A stretch of DNA of 64,000 bases from Mycteria americana (lineage: Eukaryota > Chordata > Aves > Ciconiiformes > Ciconiidae): positions 37,136,501 to 37,200,500 of the forward strand of contig NC_134368.1 of the NCBI RefSeq assembly GCF_035582795.1, written 5' to 3'. The notes under the pieces are model-generated. The model ran no database searches and was not told where the DNA came from. It was given only the letters and a program-made list of their open reading frames with translations. How positions within the stretch are numbered: the first letter of the stretch is position 1; each line of letters begins with the position of its first letter. Below are positions 13,755 to 24,484 of the stretch, in pieces. Position numbers and translations under genes: made by a program.

Positions 13755-13907
13755 AATCACAGAATCCCAGAATCATATAGGTTGGAAAAGACCTTTAAGA
13801 TCATCGAGTCCAACCATAAACCTAACACTGCCAAAACCACCACTACACCATGTCTCTAAGCACCTCATCCAAACGTCCTTTAAATACCTCCAGGGATGGC
13901 GACTCAA
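13755..13907 (-). mobile_element. CR1 LINE 3'-end fragment
   Basis: Reverse-strand copy of only the last ~150 bp of a CR1. On the - strand it runs from the GGGAGGTATTT-like end of ORF2, through the conserved TTGGACTCGATGATCTTAAA block, to the terminal ATTCTG repeats at 13755-13770. It is severely 5'-truncated, has no coding capacity and lies antisense in PDLIM3 intron 1. Confidence 0.93.
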
Positions 13908-14767
13908 TAGTTATTTTAAAACAGAATTATGTTGAATTTCAATTATTTTAACCATGATGTAGAAGACTATCAACAAGACCAAAAAAAAGCAAGCATAGAA
14001 AGATAAGCTTTGGGCTATTTCTGTGAATGTCACCGGTGTTGGTACATTTCCGTGAGGTATGAATTGCACCACACAGATCACTTTCAAGGATCAGGGCCAC
14101 TGTTAGTCAAATGCAATAGGACTTAAAGCTAAGCACTTTAAGGAGTTCAGGGTCTCCATTAGACATGAATAAAGAGAAAAATGTCATTTCACAATTATTA
14201 GCATACTTATGATTACTTAGTGATTCAACATGAGAGGCCAGGCTAGCAGAAAACACACCAACTGCTGTATTTGTCCTTAAATGTGGTAAGACCGCAAGTG
14301 GCTTTCTATATTACCCAGTCAATGGCACATCACGCACACGAACATTAAGTAGCACAATTTCTTAACACTTCCATTCTTCTGCTATTGCCTGGAGTTGTAA
14401 GGGAAAAACTTAACTGTTTCTTTCAAGCCAATTACACAATGGCAGTTGAGGCGGAAGATTCAAAGACAAGTTACAGTAACTACTGAAATCAGAGTGGAAA
14501 CTATTCAATGCAGAATTGTGAAGCTAATTTCCATCTAATTTGAAGTTATGATGAATAAAGCATTTATATGGTGATCTGACAATAGAACTACAGAGGGTCG
14601 GGCAGAACTAAGAACTCACTGTTTTTGTAAGCAATCATATAGCTGTTTACAGGCCCACTGCCTCCCTCCCCAACCCAATAGGAAACAGGGAAGCATGGTG
14701 AAGGTTATTTTCTCTATCAATTTTCAGGTACGCATGTTGCTTAAGCAGTTAAATTTTGCTTTTTCAG

Positions 14768-14919
14768 ATTACACCTGGAAGCAAGGCTTCAGCTGCCAAC
14801 CTGTGCCCTGGTGATGTTATTGTAGCTATTGATGGGCTCAGCACAGAGAACATGACACATAACGATGCCCAGGAGAGAATTAAAGCAGCTGTACATCAGC
14901 TTTGTTTGAAAATAGAGAG
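14768..14919 (+). CDS. PDLIM3: PDLIM3 exon 2 (rest of PDZ domain)
   Basis: Encodes residues 32-81 plus two bases of codon 82, completing the PDZ domain: [20 protein letters not shown], then [20 protein letters not shown] and [10 protein letters not shown]. The PGD turn and the DAQERIKAA helix, which lines the peptide groove, are hallmarks of PDLIM-family PDZ domains, which bind the C-terminus of alpha-actinin. Acceptor ttttcag, donor gtatgt. Phase 0 in and phase 2 out match exons 1 and 3. Confidence 0.97.
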
Positions 14920-16545
14920 GTATGTGTACATGTCTGCTTCCTTCTGAAAGAAGATACTACCCAACCAACTGATGATGCAGTACAACTATTATATAATGTA
15001 ACCATGTTGAATAGTTTTAAGAATTTCAGAAAAACCTTTAAAATTACAAGCACCCAGACCTACCTCACCAACTCCAGATTAGGCAAGGGTCCCCAGAACA
15101 TATCTTCATGGGCACAAGAATAGCTTCCCTCAGGCTACTCACCACATTTATTGAGCTGTGAACCGTACCGCCTACTGCCTCTGCTGACTCCACAAGTCCT
15201 ACGTTTGCTGTCAGTAAGCAAACAATTCTTCGTATTTTGGGGCAATAATAAAACCCTCAGCCAGCTGTCGCTTGTTCAGTTTCCTCTCTGCTCCAAGACT
15301 CCCTCAGCCACAGGTGCTTATCATTGCCTCCCGCTCTCCAGCACAGGCAAAGCTGCTAGTGTACCCTCCCAGTTAAGGAAAGCAACATCATGCCAGACTT
15401 TCTTAAGGGGTGACAAAGGAGGGGGTTTAAAGCCCACCTCTTTGGTCACAATGCATTAAGCCAAATACAGGATTCTCAAAGCAATGTTAAAAACAAAACA
15501 AAACTAGAAAACCCTCTCTTACCTAAACTGCAGGAGTCCAGAAGTTTTTCGCGTTCGTTTCTCTCAACTAAAGCCAGCAAGAGAAACAACCTGCATCTTC
15601 GCATCTCCTAACTGAGTTTGCTCAGCCTTTAATCAGAATCACCTAGCACACTCTTGCAGCTGCCGCCAGGAATCAGACAGCTCCGATTGACCTGAGGCCC
15701 TCAAGGAGGCACAGAACTTTATTACAGCTGACCACAATATTCCTTTCCAAATACAGAAGGTTGGGTTTGTTTTTTTTTTGTAAGGAGCATTGTCTAATTA
15801 CTAGAGCACATACCACAGTTAAAAAATTCCTGCAGTTAGGTCCAGGTTCTGTTACAGATTGATATATGCCATTTAGCAACTCTCTTAGGAAGTAACTTTC
15901 AAAATATGACAAGTGTAATTGTGCCTATGAAATACGTGCATATTTTTAAAATACTAAATATTTGTATTTATATAACAAACAGTACTAGATTAATATTGAA
16001 CATTAATATTACACTATTTTAAAATTAGCTGCCACATTTCACTTTGTCAATGAAGACAGAATTGTAACTGGTATTTGCATGTTTGCTATCTCTGCTTCAG
16101 TGACTGAAAGAATCATCTGTGCAACTCCTATTTACAATTGCACATATACTTCGCGTACCTAAACTGCACTCCTCCTACACTGAAAAGCAGGCTTTGTGTG
16201 GATATCGTGGTCTTAAAAAAAGAAATTGATATTGTTCTGGTTTAGGATTATTACTAACATATTCACTTATTTGTGCAAAATATTCTGAGGACCCAATGTT
16301 CCTTCTATCAACCATTAAAAAAACAAAACTGTAAAAAGTTTGGTCAGCTCAGGTAAGAAGGGCACTAATTGCCCTTTGCCTTTGCTTTTGGTAACTACTA
16401 ACAAATTATTTCCCGTTGTTCATAGTATACATAGTTTTTAAAGAAGTAAATAAACTTTTTATATATTGTTTACATATAGTATACGTTATAGATCACTGAA
16501 GTATTTTTATATCAAAACATTAAAAAAGCCTTTCTTTCTTTCTAG
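14920..16545 (+). other. PDLIM3: PDLIM3 intron 2
   Basis: A 1.6-kb intron ending in a pyrimidine-rich acceptor (tttctttctttctag). No repeat or further exon was recognised. Confidence 0.85.
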
Positions 16546-16630
16546 GGCAGGAACTAAATTATGGTCCCCACAAGTTTCAGAAGATGGCAAAGCACACCCC
16601 TTCAAGATAAATTTGGAAGCTGAACCACAG
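16546..16630 (+). CDS. PDLIM3: PDLIM3 exon 3
   Basis: Encodes residues 82-110 ([20 protein letters not shown] then KINLEAEPQ), the conserved linker after the PDZ domain. It enters in phase 2 (AG+G) and leaves in phase 0 at CAG/gtatga. This phase-0 donor is the branch point for the two isoform routes: exon 4 and exon 5 both begin in phase 0. Confidence 0.96.
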
Positions 16631-17938
16631 GTATGAATTCTTAAAAGTTACCTAACCATTTCCATTCACCTTTTCACACTCTAAATGATCTCCCTTGTGG
16701 TCATTAAAATTCTTTGAATAGCACCTCATCCATTATCTGCCAATTTAAGCTAATACGAACCATCACGATTATGATATGTATGAACAACATTTTATCTGAA
16801 TGGATGTTTCTGATTTTTCAGCTATAACTGAAACAAAACATTACCAAGTTACAACACATCCTCACTGTTCTTTAAAACTGTACAGATCACCATAGTTTTA
16901 TTATGGAAAGAAAATATCTCCTATTATTCTGATACGGTTTAAGTTGCTTTAACTCTTTTAGAGATTCTTCATTATATGAGGAAGTTCTTCAATCAGGAAT
17001 AAATGTCAAGTACCAAAGCAATACACTCATCACATCACAACAGTCAGTTAAATAGGGAGATCCATTAATACTGAGTCTCTTTACTTCCACACATTTTTAT
17101 ACTACACCACAGAACTGAAAGTTAAAAATTTGTACAAAACCCATGTGCTGATCAATAAGCAAACCATTCACCACTTTTGGCCAGCACAGTCTTGATCCTT
17201 GTATATGAGCAAAGCAAATCCAATCAATTAAAATCCTCCTCTCTCTTCAAACTTGCACCCAGTCCCTTGTGTAAAGCTATGAGCCAAAGTCTCCGTATTG
17301 CTAATAGTTAATTAGCTAGCAACTGTCTACAGCTAGTGCTTTATTCCTTTGTCATTCCTCTGGAACCTACGTGAACATTTGCTGTTCTCTCAAGAGGGGG
17401 GAGAGAAGAGCATTCTGCTAATCCTGGCCTTCCAGGATCAAAGCAAGTATGTGAAAGTATTCATTCTGTGCTACCCTAGAAAAATGTAAGTGCAGATTCC
17501 ATTTCAGTAAATCCTACGTAATAAATATTTCCACCAATTCTGTTTTCATGGAGTCGTTCCCAAACATGAATATGGCATTTCAGTGTTCCAGTTCTCTCTT
17601 CTTTCCAATATAAAAACTTGCATTAAGTGAGATAGCAAACTTCATCAGAAATAATATAGCCTCTTCAGCAGCAGGAGATAGTATAGTAAAGAAACAAAAC
17701 TATTTTAAATGCATATTTTTGTGGAATAGATAGGATATACATAAAATAAATAGTAATGGAACAAATTCACTAAAAAAGCTATAGAGAAAACCATGTAGGC
17801 ATGTATGACAGGAGAGTAAACCCTTTGCATGAAAGCTGCATTCCTAAAAAGGATAGTTACTTAAAAATAAATCACGAGATTTCATTAAGTGCTATTTGGC
17901 AGACTACTGAAAAGCAGTCTCCATTGGGCAATCAGACT

Positions 17939-17980
17939 CAAATTTCTCCTAGATTAAATCAAATTTCTCCTAGATTAAAT
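17939..17980. repeat. Perfect 21-bp tandem duplication
   Basis: The unit CAAATTTCTCCTAGATTAAAT occurs twice back to back with no mismatch (17939-17959 and 17960-17980). It is intronic and probably a recent slippage or duplication event. Confidence 0.95.
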
Positions 17981-18095
17981 AGCCAACCTCTTCATTTTAG
18001 TATGTCTCCCTCTTTCCTTCCTAGGAAAATCAGGAGTACTGAGTATATTTAATAAATAACAGGCCCCAGAAAAGTAGCAATGCTTGTAAACAAAT

Positions 18096-19260
18096 ATCAT
18101 AGAATCATTAAGGTTAGAAAAGACCTTTAAGATCATCTAGTCCAACTGTCAACCCAACACCTCCATGCCTACTAAACCATGTCCCGAAGTGCCACATCTA
18201 CATGTTTTTTTAACTCCTCCAGGGATGGTGACTCCACCACCTCTCTGGGCAGCCTGTTCCAATACTTGACCACCCTTTCAGTAAAGAAATTTTTCCTAAT
18301 ATCCAATCTAAACCTCTCCTGACGCAACTTGAGGCCACTTCCTCTTGTCCTATCGCTTGTTACCTGGGAGAAGAGACCGACCCCCACCTCTCTACAACCT
18401 CCTTTCAGGTAGTTGTAGAGAGCGATAAGGTCTCCCCTCAGCCTCTGCTTCTCCAGGCTAAAGAACCCCAGTTCCCTCAGCCACTCCTCATCAGACTTGT
18501 GCTCCAGACCCTTCACCAGCTTCATTGCCCTTCTCTGGACACGCTCCAGCTCCTCAATGTCTCTCTTGTAGTGAGGGGCACAAAACTGAACACAGGATTC
18601 GAGGTGCAGTCTCACCAGTGCCGAGTACAGGGAGACAATCACTTCCCTAGTCCTGCTGGCCACACTATTTCTGATACAAGCCAGGATGCCATTGGCCTTC
18701 TTGGTCACCTGGGCACACTGCTGGCTCACGTTCAGCCAGCTGTCGACCAGCACGCCCAGGTCCTTTTCTGCCTGGCAGCTTTCCAGCCACTCTTCCCCAA
18801 GCCTGTAGCATTGCATGGGGTTGTTGTGACCAAAGTGCAGGACCTGACACTTAGCCTTGTTGAACCTCATACCGTTAGCCTCAGCCCATCGATCCAGCCT
18901 GTCCAGGTCCCTCTGCAGAGCCTTCCTACCCTCAAGCAGATCAACACTCCTGCACAACTTGGTGTCATCTGCAAACTTACTGAGGGTGCACTCGATCCCT
19001 TCATCCAGATCATTGATAAAGATATTAAACAGAACTGGCCCCCATACTGAGCCCTGGGGAACACGACTTGTGACCGGCCGCCAACTGGAGTAAACTCCAT
19101 TCACCACAACTCTCTGGCCTCGGCCATCCAGCCACTTCTTTACCCAGCGAAGAGTACACCCGTCCAAGCCATGAGCAGCCAGTTTCTCCAGGAGAATGCT
19201 GTGGGAAACAGCATCAAAAGCTTTTAGTAAAGTCCAGGTGGACAACATCCACAGCCTTTG
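18096..19260 (-). mobile_element. CR1 LINE, 1.16 kb, nearly open ORF2 fragment
   Basis: Reverse-strand CR1 copy in PDLIM3 intron 3. A frame of about 350 codons (19230 down to 18172) spans the second half of the reverse transcriptase and the C-terminal region. It includes the palm stretch [20 protein letters not shown], the [20 protein letters not shown] block, and SKFADDTKL, which carries the catalytic FADD box with both aspartates. A one-base insertion near 19222 breaks the frame upstream of KAFD, and the 5' half of the element is absent. The 3' end with its ATTCTATGAT repeats lies at 18096-18110. One long open frame after truncation suggests a fairly recent insertion. It cannot transpose by itself. 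Confidence 0.95.
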
Positions 19261-22200
19261 TTAAACCATATGCTAAACCATTCTACAGTTTATTTACATT
19301 TTAGATTAAATTCTGCCATCCAAGAACATCCATCACCCTGTGGAAAAAAATACAGCCTTTTTTTCTACAATTGCTGAAATTTTAAATTAAATTTTACTGC
19401 ATATTTAGTCACAACACACAAGACCCAGCAGCGTGTATACCAGTAGTGAAAACAGTACAACATCAAAGTTTCTTTAACCTCAGATGACAAATTATTGCAC
19501 AACTATAACCTGTGTTGTTTAGGTCATATTAGAGTTTGCTGAAGTCCAACTATAAGTAAAGGCATTGAAGCCCAGACAAATGGAGAAAAATCCAAAAGCA
19601 GTATAGTATTCCTTCAAATGTAAAACACTTTTATCCAAAAGTATTGTACACATTGACTGGTGTGCAGAAATGGAAAATCATTGAGTTCTATAAAAAGCAT
19701 TTCCTCCATTTATATAATAATTAAAATTACTCAAAAGCTCATAGATGTTATAAATGTAGTCAGATTTTTTTCACTCTTGCCAGACAGACAATTTAAAGTT
19801 CACTAAGAAAGTTTCACAAAGGGAAATCAATAATTTAAAATACATTATAAGCCAACTAAATAACAATAAGAGATGCAGACTTACAGAGTCTTCTTAGTAA
19901 GTACCTAATTTCTATTTGCAAGCTAATAAAAGATAATTATAAATGACAGTAAAACATATTTTAAATCGTTCAGCAATTTGGCCAAATACTTGGCCAAAGA
20001 ATGTTTACATTAGCTTAAATGAACGAAAATTATTCTACAGATGCTTGGAGACGGTTATGTGAAAACTGATAAACAACTAAATTCTGTGCCTACTTTCAGC
20101 TATGGAACAAGGAACCTTTACACCGTAGCAAACTTTTGCGTTAAGCTGAGCAGCCCCAGAGAGTCATTTGGAGATTGATATAGGCAACTGTCATGGCACA
20201 ACAAAAACCGTCACTATTTTTTCCTCTGGGAAGAGGAAACTAAGGCAACAAGTCTAGTAAATAACTTACAGCAATAAGTGGCTGACTGAGAGCCACTCTT
20301 GAAAGCTACACATTCCCTCATAAAAACCAGACACCTAATTTTGTTAGTCTGGAGCAACCTATAGCGTGATGGATAAATAATAGGAAATAACAGACTACTT
20401 GAAGTATTACTAATACAATCATATTCTGTATACACATTGTATTCTGTATAAAACCAACTTAGAACATAAGGTTCTCAAAGAATATAATTAGGAAGATAAA
20501 ATAAAACAGTCTAAATGGCAAACTGTATCTTATAAAATCATTTTTTAAATCCTTTCTGCTGTATTGTCAATGTAAAATAATACTATGACCTGTAAATTTT
20601 TTCTCAGTTACAATCACTTTAACCGCATCTAAAATGAATTTGTTTCCATTATCACAATTTCTTGAATTTTTTTTATTTGGGCTTTTCTTTTTTGCTTTGA
20701 ACATTTTATTCAGTGTGACTAGGTTTTTGGCCATGAAAGACATTATACATTCCTGGGAGATATAAATATACTATACAGATAGATAAGCATAAAAATCTAA
20801 AAAAAAAAACCCCAACCACTATTCTAAAAAGTAAGCTTATAGTCTATTACCACTTATAATCAAGTACTGAAACAATATAACTGTGCTAGTCTAGTTTTGA
20901 GGACCTACCCCCTCTTCCATAACAGCATTCAGAGATAAAGCTTTTAGTTACATGATACCTCCAAAATGTAAACATCTGTGTACTGTCATAGCAATTATCC
21001 CCAAGGAATCCCATCACAGGGTCCGTGTTGGATGCATTTTGACAAGACTTTGGGGGCTACATTCATTCTGTTCCTGATACCTATATCAATACAAAATGTA
21101 GCTACCCCTGCAAAAAGGACTTCAGTCAGCTAGAAAAAAATTAAGAAATTAAATAATGCAATTCTCGAATATTCCTGATTAGGAATTTCAACAACCTCCA
21201 GTTCTCATTTAGCTTTTGAACTAAAGGAGGACTTTTCACAGATTCAATGAGATCCAATAAACACAAGAGCTGGACTATTTTTGCTGCTGTATGTTCTGTC
21301 ACTGACATTTTATATGAATAGACGAGTTAAAAAGAAAATGGAATTTAAGTCTAACTAACTGCAAATACTTGTTTCACAACTGTTATATTGTAAACATGCT
21401 ATTATGGTGCCATGTGTTTTCTGTGCTGTTCATTTGTCCACAAGAAATTAAAAAAGGGGATGAAATTACAACGTTCACAGTTGGTTTTGTTTGTTTTGTA
21501 TCATACATGGATTTAAATGAATTTTAAATACTTTGACATTAATATCTTTCATTAAGTAGACATGATCCTAAACACTAGTAGGTTATTTCCATTTACTAAT
21601 GCATTTTGTTAATGGCAACCCAGTTCTATCAAAGAGAAACAAGGAATTGCAAATAAAACCTTTGTGCTCATTTATCTGATTGCCGCTTTCAGTAGCCTCT
21701 TACAGTGCAATGCTGCTAAACATTTTCATTTAATAAAGCTGCTTTTTACTGTTTGCATTTTCTGGTTGCACATTCTATATAACCATGACTTTTCTTTACA
21801 TCTGTTCCTAAATATATTTCTGAAACTTTTGTTTTAAATGAAAACAAAAGGACCAATTCACATTCAGGTTTTCACAATTTTTATAAATTATTCACCAAAA
21901 CTTTGAACAGAGACTTGATATTGTTTGAGAAAGGAAATAATGCTCTGAGGAATGAATACAAATCTACAGATGTCAAAAATGTGTCCCTGCTCATCTAATC
22001 TCCTCTTATTATCTTGCTTTATTCTGTGGATTTGAGTATTCAAATATCTATTTTGTCTTTTGGTAATAGGTTTTATTTGTTCTAACTAGAAATTTTTCTA
22101 GTATTCCTTAAAGTCTAAGGTAATTTTAAAAAGGCATTTCTGCATCAAAAAAACACTTTGTTTAGAGTTTTATTTAGCAGAACAAGAAGACTAGTTTGTA

Positions 22201-23746
22201 CAGCTTGGAAGACATAAGTGAAAGACCACAATTGCAACCAAATAATTTTAAAGCTGAAGATGTTGGGTGTGTCACCATTAAAAACGTGATAGCAAATATG
22301 TGACAGCGTAAACTGTACACAGTGATTAAGCCAAAGCTCTCGCACCTAAGACACAAGCTTCAACAATTTGAAATAAATCTCATTCAACAGTAGCAGAACT
22401 TAGACTGTCTACAGGTCATATGACACAGTGGGATGGCAATGTAAATACAGAAATGGTCTATAGTACTGTAGATGTTTTCCTAGTACACCTACCACGCTCA
22501 AAAACAAAGCCAAATCAGAGACTCAGCAAAGATTTCCATGAAAATTGAAGTATTAGTGACCTGTGCTATCTTAACATTGCAAGTTCCAGTCTCTAAAGAG
22601 ACCAAGTGAAATTGTACAAACCTCTTCGTTAGGAACAAGAGCTTTTTATTGCATATGGATGGAAGTTCAAGTGCTCTCGCAGTACTGTCTCCAAAGAGCG
22701 CTGCAGGACATCAGGAAAAGGTGATGGACTACAGCAGCAAAGGTTCTTCACCCACTAGCACAGAAGGAAGAAAAAAAACCTTCAGCAAAACTATTTTTTT
22801 CCAAAGTCTTTATTTCTGTGGATTAGGGATGGACCTGAGCTCACAGGGACTCAAAGGAGACTGTACTCGATATGCACAATACATATAAGTGAATTTTCAC
22901 ACATTCAACAGTCTATTCCTGTTATATTCCTTGCCAATCACTACGGAATAACATTGCAAGTTATCTGAAAGGTCATCAGAGATTTTGTTTCCAGATCTTA
23001 TCCCTATGAATTCCACAACTGGAGGAAATTATCTGGGCCAAAAATAAACAAAATCGTATTCCAGAAATAAACAAACATATGCAGAATGATTTCCAATTTA
23101 CCCATTTCTGGGTTTTACTTATTTATGATAATTTCACATTGTCTTTAAATTATACAGCATCACAGTTTTTGACACACAGGTATGCTTCAAAGTATGGAAC
23201 AAGTTCAGAAGAATGTCCTCGATCTGATGTACATTCCAGACTATTTCAGTTAAAAGAAGGGTTAAAAATTACGTGTTTTCTAGGCAAGACATTTACAATA
23301 AAATCTTCATACTTTTGCGAGTCCCTCCATCCGTATGTGACAAAAAAGCAGAAGCCAGAGATTAGCACTAAAGCAAAGCAATTAAGCTAACTATACATCG
23401 AATGATTCTAAAAGAAGAATGTAAATAGTGCAAAATCTAGAGAACAATACAACAGGTTACTATAATATTCATCCCTCCCATTTCTTCTTAAAGTTGCACA
23501 GTACTTACAAATGTGGAATGCCTTCTACTTGCCCTGAGGCAGGAAAATAATAGTCTCTGAATGTGTATGGCTTAAGTAGCATATAGAAAATTCATGGAAA
23601 AATATAGTCTGCTTGCACCAGTTAAAAATAACAGTCGCAAAAGTAAAAAATGCAGAGATTAACAATACTGATGTTGTCAGATTTACTCATTACTAGCTTT
23701 GGTGTGCATTGTAGCTTTGTGTATTTTGTCTGCCTATCATGTACAG

Positions 23747-23934
23747 GAATTCAAGCCTATTGGTACAGCTCACAACAGAAGGGCCCAGCCTTTTGTTGCA
23801 GCAGCAAATATTGATGACAAAAGACAGGTAGTGAGCTCCTCCTATAATTCTCCAATTGGGCTGTATTCATCTGGCAATATTCAAGACGCGCTTCATGGAC
23901 AACTGAGGGGTCTCATTCCTAACTCATCGCAAAA
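23747..23934 (+). CDS. PDLIM3: PDLIM3 exon 4 (smooth-muscle-type alternative)
   Basis: Alternative exon with 62 codons plus two bases, [20 protein letters not shown] to GLIPNSSQ. It contains a ZM-type motif ([20 protein letters not shown]), the segment that helps ZASP/ALP proteins bind alpha-actinin rods. Acceptor tgtacag, donor gtgagt. Phase 0 in and phase 2 out, so it joins exon 7 in frame (AA+C) and gives a 315-residue protein. This exon characterises the smooth-muscle ALP form in other vertebrates. Joined to exon 5 it would read AAG ATA TGA and stop. Read-through of its own donor also stops at once (AAG TGA). Confidence 0.93.
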
Positions 23935-24377
23935 GTGAGTACTGGTATTTACTTATAATACATGGTCATTTGTGGTATATCGCTACATGTTCTGTTTTCC
24001 ATTAAAAAGTCCAGCTCTTGCTGTTTTTTCTGATAATCAGGAGTTTATTGATTATCCAAAAAAAATGGTGATAAAGGAAGCAATTTTTTCCAACACAGAA
24101 AACTATCCATTCAGCTCTGTAGTAGCAACGCTGCAGGTAGCTAAAATTTGCCCTCTATGTTGGGCTGCAACACTACCTACCATCCTTCTCTCTTACAACT
24201 GCACTTTACTCTGAATGTTTCTGAACACAAAAGTGATGGTATTTTGAGTAGCAGGAAGGTACTAACTAAACACGGTTACTTCATGGTTACAATTTTAAAA
24301 CTTTGTTAGCTACTTTTTTACTAGAAATAAGCATTTACAGGCCAAAGAAAGTTATTTTAACCCTCTTTTCTTTACAG

Positions 24378-24445
24378 GATATGAACTACTTTGAACACAA
24401 GCATAATATTCGGCCCAAACCTTTCATAGTCTCAGGCCGAAGCAG
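24378..24445 (+). CDS. PDLIM3: PDLIM3 exon 5 (skeletal-type alternative)
   Basis: Encodes 22 codons plus two bases, DMNYFEHKHNIRPKPFIVSG then RS. This is the first of the two exons used by the skeletal/cardiac ALP form. Acceptor ctttacag. The donor AG/gttata is weak, because only GT matches the consensus, as is common in regulated exons. Phase 0 in and phase 2 out: it follows exon 3 and precedes exon 6 or 7 in frame. Failure to splice at this donor gives a stop two codons later (AGG TTA TAA). Confidence 0.92.
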
Positions 24446-24460
24446 GTTATAAACTCTGAG

Positions 24461-24484
24461 TGCTGTGCTGGATTTGGATGCATG
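24461..24484 (+). promoter_or_regulatory. Candidate splicing enhancer after PDLIM3 exon 5
   Basis: Within 40 nt of the weak exon-5 donor lies TGCTGTGCTG (24461-24470), rich in the YGCY cores bound by MBNL proteins. TGCATG, the RBFOX core, follows at 24479-24484. RBFOX and MBNL sites just downstream of an exon generally promote its inclusion in muscle. The motifs are seen; their activity here is inferred. Confidence 0.45.

Larger units (their letters stand above)
8695..14767 (+). other. PDLIM3: PDLIM3 intron 1
   Basis: About 6.1 kb between exon 1 (donor gtatgt) and exon 2 (acceptor ttttcag). It holds a consensus CArG box, a consensus MEF2 site and a short antisense CR1 fragment, described separately. 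A run of T/A around 9652-9685 is low-complexity. No other exon was recognised. Confidence 0.85.
16631..23746 (+). other. PDLIM3: PDLIM3 intron 3
   Basis: A 7.1-kb AT-rich intron holding a 21-bp tandem duplication and a 1.16-kb antisense CR1. The stretch from 19261 to 23700 shows no recognisable exon, repeat family or RNA gene. Confidence 0.85.

Noticed and set aside
18499-19050. + strand 183-codon frame in the second CR1
   Set aside because: Antisense shadow of the CR1 reverse-transcriptase frame.
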